Positions 6,369-7,542 of a stretch of 7,542 bases of DNA are shown here, piece after piece (position 1 is the stretch's first letter; each line of letters opens with the position of its first letter). A program made the position numbers and the translations under genes. The notes under the pieces were generated by a model, which saw only the letters and a program-made list of their open reading frames with translations, was not told where the DNA came from and searched no databases. This DNA comes from Candidatus Mcinerneyibacteriota bacterium (GTDB lineage: Bacteria > AUK180 > JAQVHJ01), in the NCBI GenBank assembly GCA_030630935.1, contig DAOVMD010000134.1:1-7542 (forward strand), given 5' to 3'.

Positions 6369-6554
6369 CACAATGAAAAAGTAATAATGAAGAATATTTT
6401 TGCGTTATATATTTAAATGCTTTAGTTCAAAACAATATTTCTTAAGACACAGAGAAATGTAGGCAAACAAAAAAATAATTTAACAGGGAACTGAAGAGAA
6501 CTTATGAGAACTAAAAAAACAAAAAAGAAAAATGTCCACAGGGATGTACGGGGT

Positions 6555-6595
6555 AAAAAAAACAAAAGAAGAATTTGTTCTCTGATCTCGATCAG
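6555..6595 (-). terminator. Possible weak terminator of the lipoprotein gene
   Basis: Read on the minus strand, one base after the TGA stop comes CTGAT-CGAG-ATCAG (stem 6582-6586 with 6591-6595). About 20 nt later there is a U-rich stretch including eight U (6555-6562). The stem is only 5 bp and the U-run is too far for a textbook intrinsic terminator. The position is right, the structure is weak. Confidence 0.25.
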
Positions 6596-6596
6596 G

Positions 6597-7331
6597 TCAT
6601 TTAATTTGATAAGAGATTATATTAGAAATTACACGATTCTTCCCGTTGATCGTCTGTTCAATGTAAACAGTATAAACTCCTTGCTCGGTCTTAGAATAGA
6701 TTAATTCTTTCTTATCTACAACCGGAATAACCGATACCCGGACACCGTTATAAATTACTACCCATCTTTTTTTCAATCCGGAATCATCTATTCTTTTTTC
6801 AATTTTAATTATATTATCATTATTAATACTAAGTTCAACCCATGGAAATTTTACTTGTTTCAATTTCGCTTTAAGCTTTTTAACATATTTCATTATTTTT
6901 TTTACTTTAGCTTTTTGATGTTCCACAAGTTCGTTTAATTTGGCATTCTCCTTCTTGTACTTCTCAATATCCATTTTCAATTGTTTATATACGTCTCCTC
7001 CACCGGGACCTAACTCTGCCTTTAACATTAATATCTCTATCTCCATTGCCCGAATCTTAATTAGGTATTCTACCTGCATTTTCTTAGATTTCGCTAATTC
7101 CATCATTAGTTTACGGTTTACTTCTTCAACTTCCTTTATCTTTTCTATAAGTTCCTTATCAATATCGGGAGATGGGGTAGGTATAATTGCAGGTGGTCCC
7201 TTATCCGGAACCGGGTTAGAACTGCCGGAAACCGTGTTCCCAATTATGAAAACACATCCGGAAAAATAAAAACTGAAAAGAAAAATTAATAGTCTTGTTA
7301 ATATTAAAACTCTTCCTCTTTTATATTTCAT
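6597..7331 (-). CDS. Coiled-coil lipoprotein of unknown function
   Basis: I do not recognise this protein. With the second ATG (7331) it is 244 residues; that start is chosen because AGGAGG is 6 nt before it but only 3 nt before the first ATG (7334). A basic N-terminus and hydrophobic stretch (8-23) end in the lipobox FSGC with C26, so it should be lipid-modified; Val at +2 would send it to the outer membrane in a diderm. A proline/glycine/serine linker (31-55) follows, then a long charged helix or coiled coil in two parts (57-107 and 113-161) separated by GPGGG (108-112). The stretch 140-161 has 11 lysines in 22 residues. The C-terminal 80 residues look beta-rich (RWVVIYNGVRVSVIPVV, GVYTVYIEQTINGK), like a small Ig-like domain. 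It converges on the polysaccharide operon and need not be related to it. Confidence 0.8.
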   Translation of the reverse strand: MKYKRGRVLILTRLLIFLFSFYFSGCVFIIGNTVSGSSNPVPDKGPPAIIPTPSPDIDKELIEKIKEVEEVNRKLMMELAKSKKMQVEYLIKIRAMEIEILMLKAELGPGGGDVYKQLKMDIEKYKKENAKLNELVEHQKAKVKKIMKYVKKLKAKLKQVKFPWVELSINNDNIIKIEKRIDDSGLKKRWVVIYNGVRVSVIPVVDKKELIYSKTEQGVYTVYIEQTINGKNRVISNIISYQIK

Positions 7332-7542
7332 CATATACCTCCTTTTTGATTTACAATATTATTTACGGGGGTTACAACTTCTTTATTCTGTGAAATTTCT
7401 TTTTTAAAAAGTTTAGAGTCTTCAAAATCGTTTACGATCTTTTGAAAAAACAGTAGGGGCGACCGACCGGTCGCCCCTACTGAACGATACAAATATTCTA
7501 TTAATATATTTTGACATAGCTTGTTTATATAATTATTCACAG
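7331..7542 (-). CDS. Doubtful short reading frame, open at the window edge
   Basis: A frame of 69 residues can be read from a GTG at 7540, two bases from the window end, to a TGA at 7331. No stop precedes the GTG within the window, so this could equally be the 3' end of a longer gene. In favour: it ends QKGGI-TGA with the lipoprotein's ribosome site in its last codons and an ATGA overlap, typical of coupled genes, and its last 35 residues have a protein-like mix. Against: no recognisable domain, and a 32-bp inverted repeat in the middle (encoding VGATGRSPLL), which is more usual in non-coding DNA. Confidence 0.3.
   Translation of the reverse strand, partial: VNNYINKLCQNILIEYLYRSVGATGRSPLLFFQKIVNDFEDSKLFKKEISQNKEVVTPVNNIVNQKGGI
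7338..7344 (-). promoter_or_regulatory. Strong ribosome binding site that decides the lipoprotein start
   Basis: The minus strand reads AAGGAGG followed by TATATGATG. The site is the best Shine-Dalgarno in the window. Spacing of 3 nt to the first ATG is poor and 6 nt to the second is good, which favours initiation at 7331. It lies in the last codons of the upstream open frame, whose TGA overlaps the first ATG. Confidence 0.75.
7451..7482. repeat. GC-rich 32-bp inverted repeat
   Basis: CAGTAGGGGCGACC (7451-7464) and its exact complement (7469-7482) flank a 4-base GACC spacer, making a 14-bp perfect stem. It is far more GC-rich than its surroundings, a sign of a dispersed or foreign element. 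The edges GTAGGG...CCCTAC parallel the CTCTAC edge of the palindrome region near 3698. Similar GTAGGGGCGACC repeats are, from memory, common in intergenic DNA of many environmental bacteria and cyanobacteria and get translated as VGATGRSP-like peptides. No U-tract follows on either strand, so a terminator role is unlikely, though six T follow it on the minus strand. Confidence 0.8.

Larger units (their letters stand above)
6348..6596. other. Convergent intergenic region
   Basis: These 249 bp lie between the ends of two converging genes. They contain the second GTTTCGCTTCGCTC copy, AT-rich sequence, a short GAGAACT direct repeat at 10-bp period (6496-6502, 6506-6512), purine-rich A-tracts (6517-6567) and a small hairpin near the lipoprotein stop. 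No gene, RNA or promoter is convincing; an open frame from 6504 is rejected because it runs antisense into the lipoprotein gene and is dominated by A-tract lysines. Confidence 0.7.

Noticed and set aside
6504-6704. Plus-strand 66-codon lysine-rich frame
   Set aside because: Its first half is A-tract lysine codons and its second half is antisense to the lipoprotein C-terminus; it has no convincing ribosome site.
6940-7269. Plus-strand 109-codon frame
   Set aside because: It is antisense to the coiled-coil lipoprotein; its Ser/Ile/Phe-rich sequence is the mirror of lysine/glutamate codons.
7451-7482. Rho-independent terminator
   Set aside because: The stem is strong, but it lies upstream of the lipoprotein gene and within an open frame, and its perfect GC-rich symmetry fits a dispersed repeat better; the six T on the minus-strand side keep a small doubt.
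7511-7539. Plus-strand promoter with TTGACA at 7511-7516
   Set aside because: The -35 is perfect but TATAAT (7528-7533) is only 11 bp away and the hexamer at 17-bp spacing (TATTCA) is poor; no downstream gene is visible in the window.

Overview
The window is AT-rich bacterial DNA with tightly packed genes. Its core is a surface-polysaccharide (exopolysaccharide/O-antigen type) locus of two divergent operons, followed by an unrelated convergent lipoprotein gene at the right end. The lipoprotein signal, the membrane phosphoglycosyl transferase and the B12-type radical SAM enzyme suggest an anaerobic or microaerophilic bacterium, probably with an outer membrane. The intergenic palindromes and TTGAAC-type octamers resemble repeats I recall from environmental and candidate-phylum genomes. 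I cannot name a taxon from sequence alone.

Left, minus-strand operon (29-3460, transcribed right to left): a polyprenyl-phosphate sugar-1-phosphate transferase (WbaP/WcaJ type) that would start lipid-linked glycan assembly. Next is a membrane-anchored family 2 glycosyltransferase 3 bp after it, then a YhcC/TIGR01212-type radical SAM protein 12 bp after that. A good promoter (TTGCAA, 17 bp, TGA-TATAAT) lies just upstream at 3483-3511.

Centre, 3461-3840: a 380-bp divergent intergenic region with a promoter at each edge. Between them is a mosaic of repeats: two near-identical 39-bp direct repeats, each carrying a GCATGC-GAA-GCATGC hairpin; a perfect 20-bp palindrome; an array of TTGAAC/TTAAAC octamer units; and a copy of a GTTTCGCTTCGCTC element that recurs after the plus-strand operon.

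Plus-strand operon (3841-6347): a family 4 glycosyltransferase, translationally coupled by an ATGA overlap to a B12-binding radical SAM enzyme. The first presumably adds a sugar. The second may methylate or otherwise modify the glycan, its lipid carrier or another envelope lipid; its substrate cannot be read from sequence. No flippase, polymerase or sugar-nucleotide pathway gene is in the window, so the pathway must be completed elsewhere.

Right, 6348-7542: a short non-coding stretch with a hairpin across the stop codon of the radical SAM gene, then a convergent minus-strand gene for a lipoprotein with a long, lysine-rich coiled coil and a beta-rich C-terminal domain. Upstream of it is a questionable short reading frame that runs to the window edge and is interrupted by a GC-rich 32-bp inverted repeat.

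No rRNA, tRNA, CRISPR array, insertion sequence or complete mobile element was seen. The most unusual content is the palindromic repeat mosaic and the pairing of the glycosyltransferase with the B12 radical SAM enzyme.
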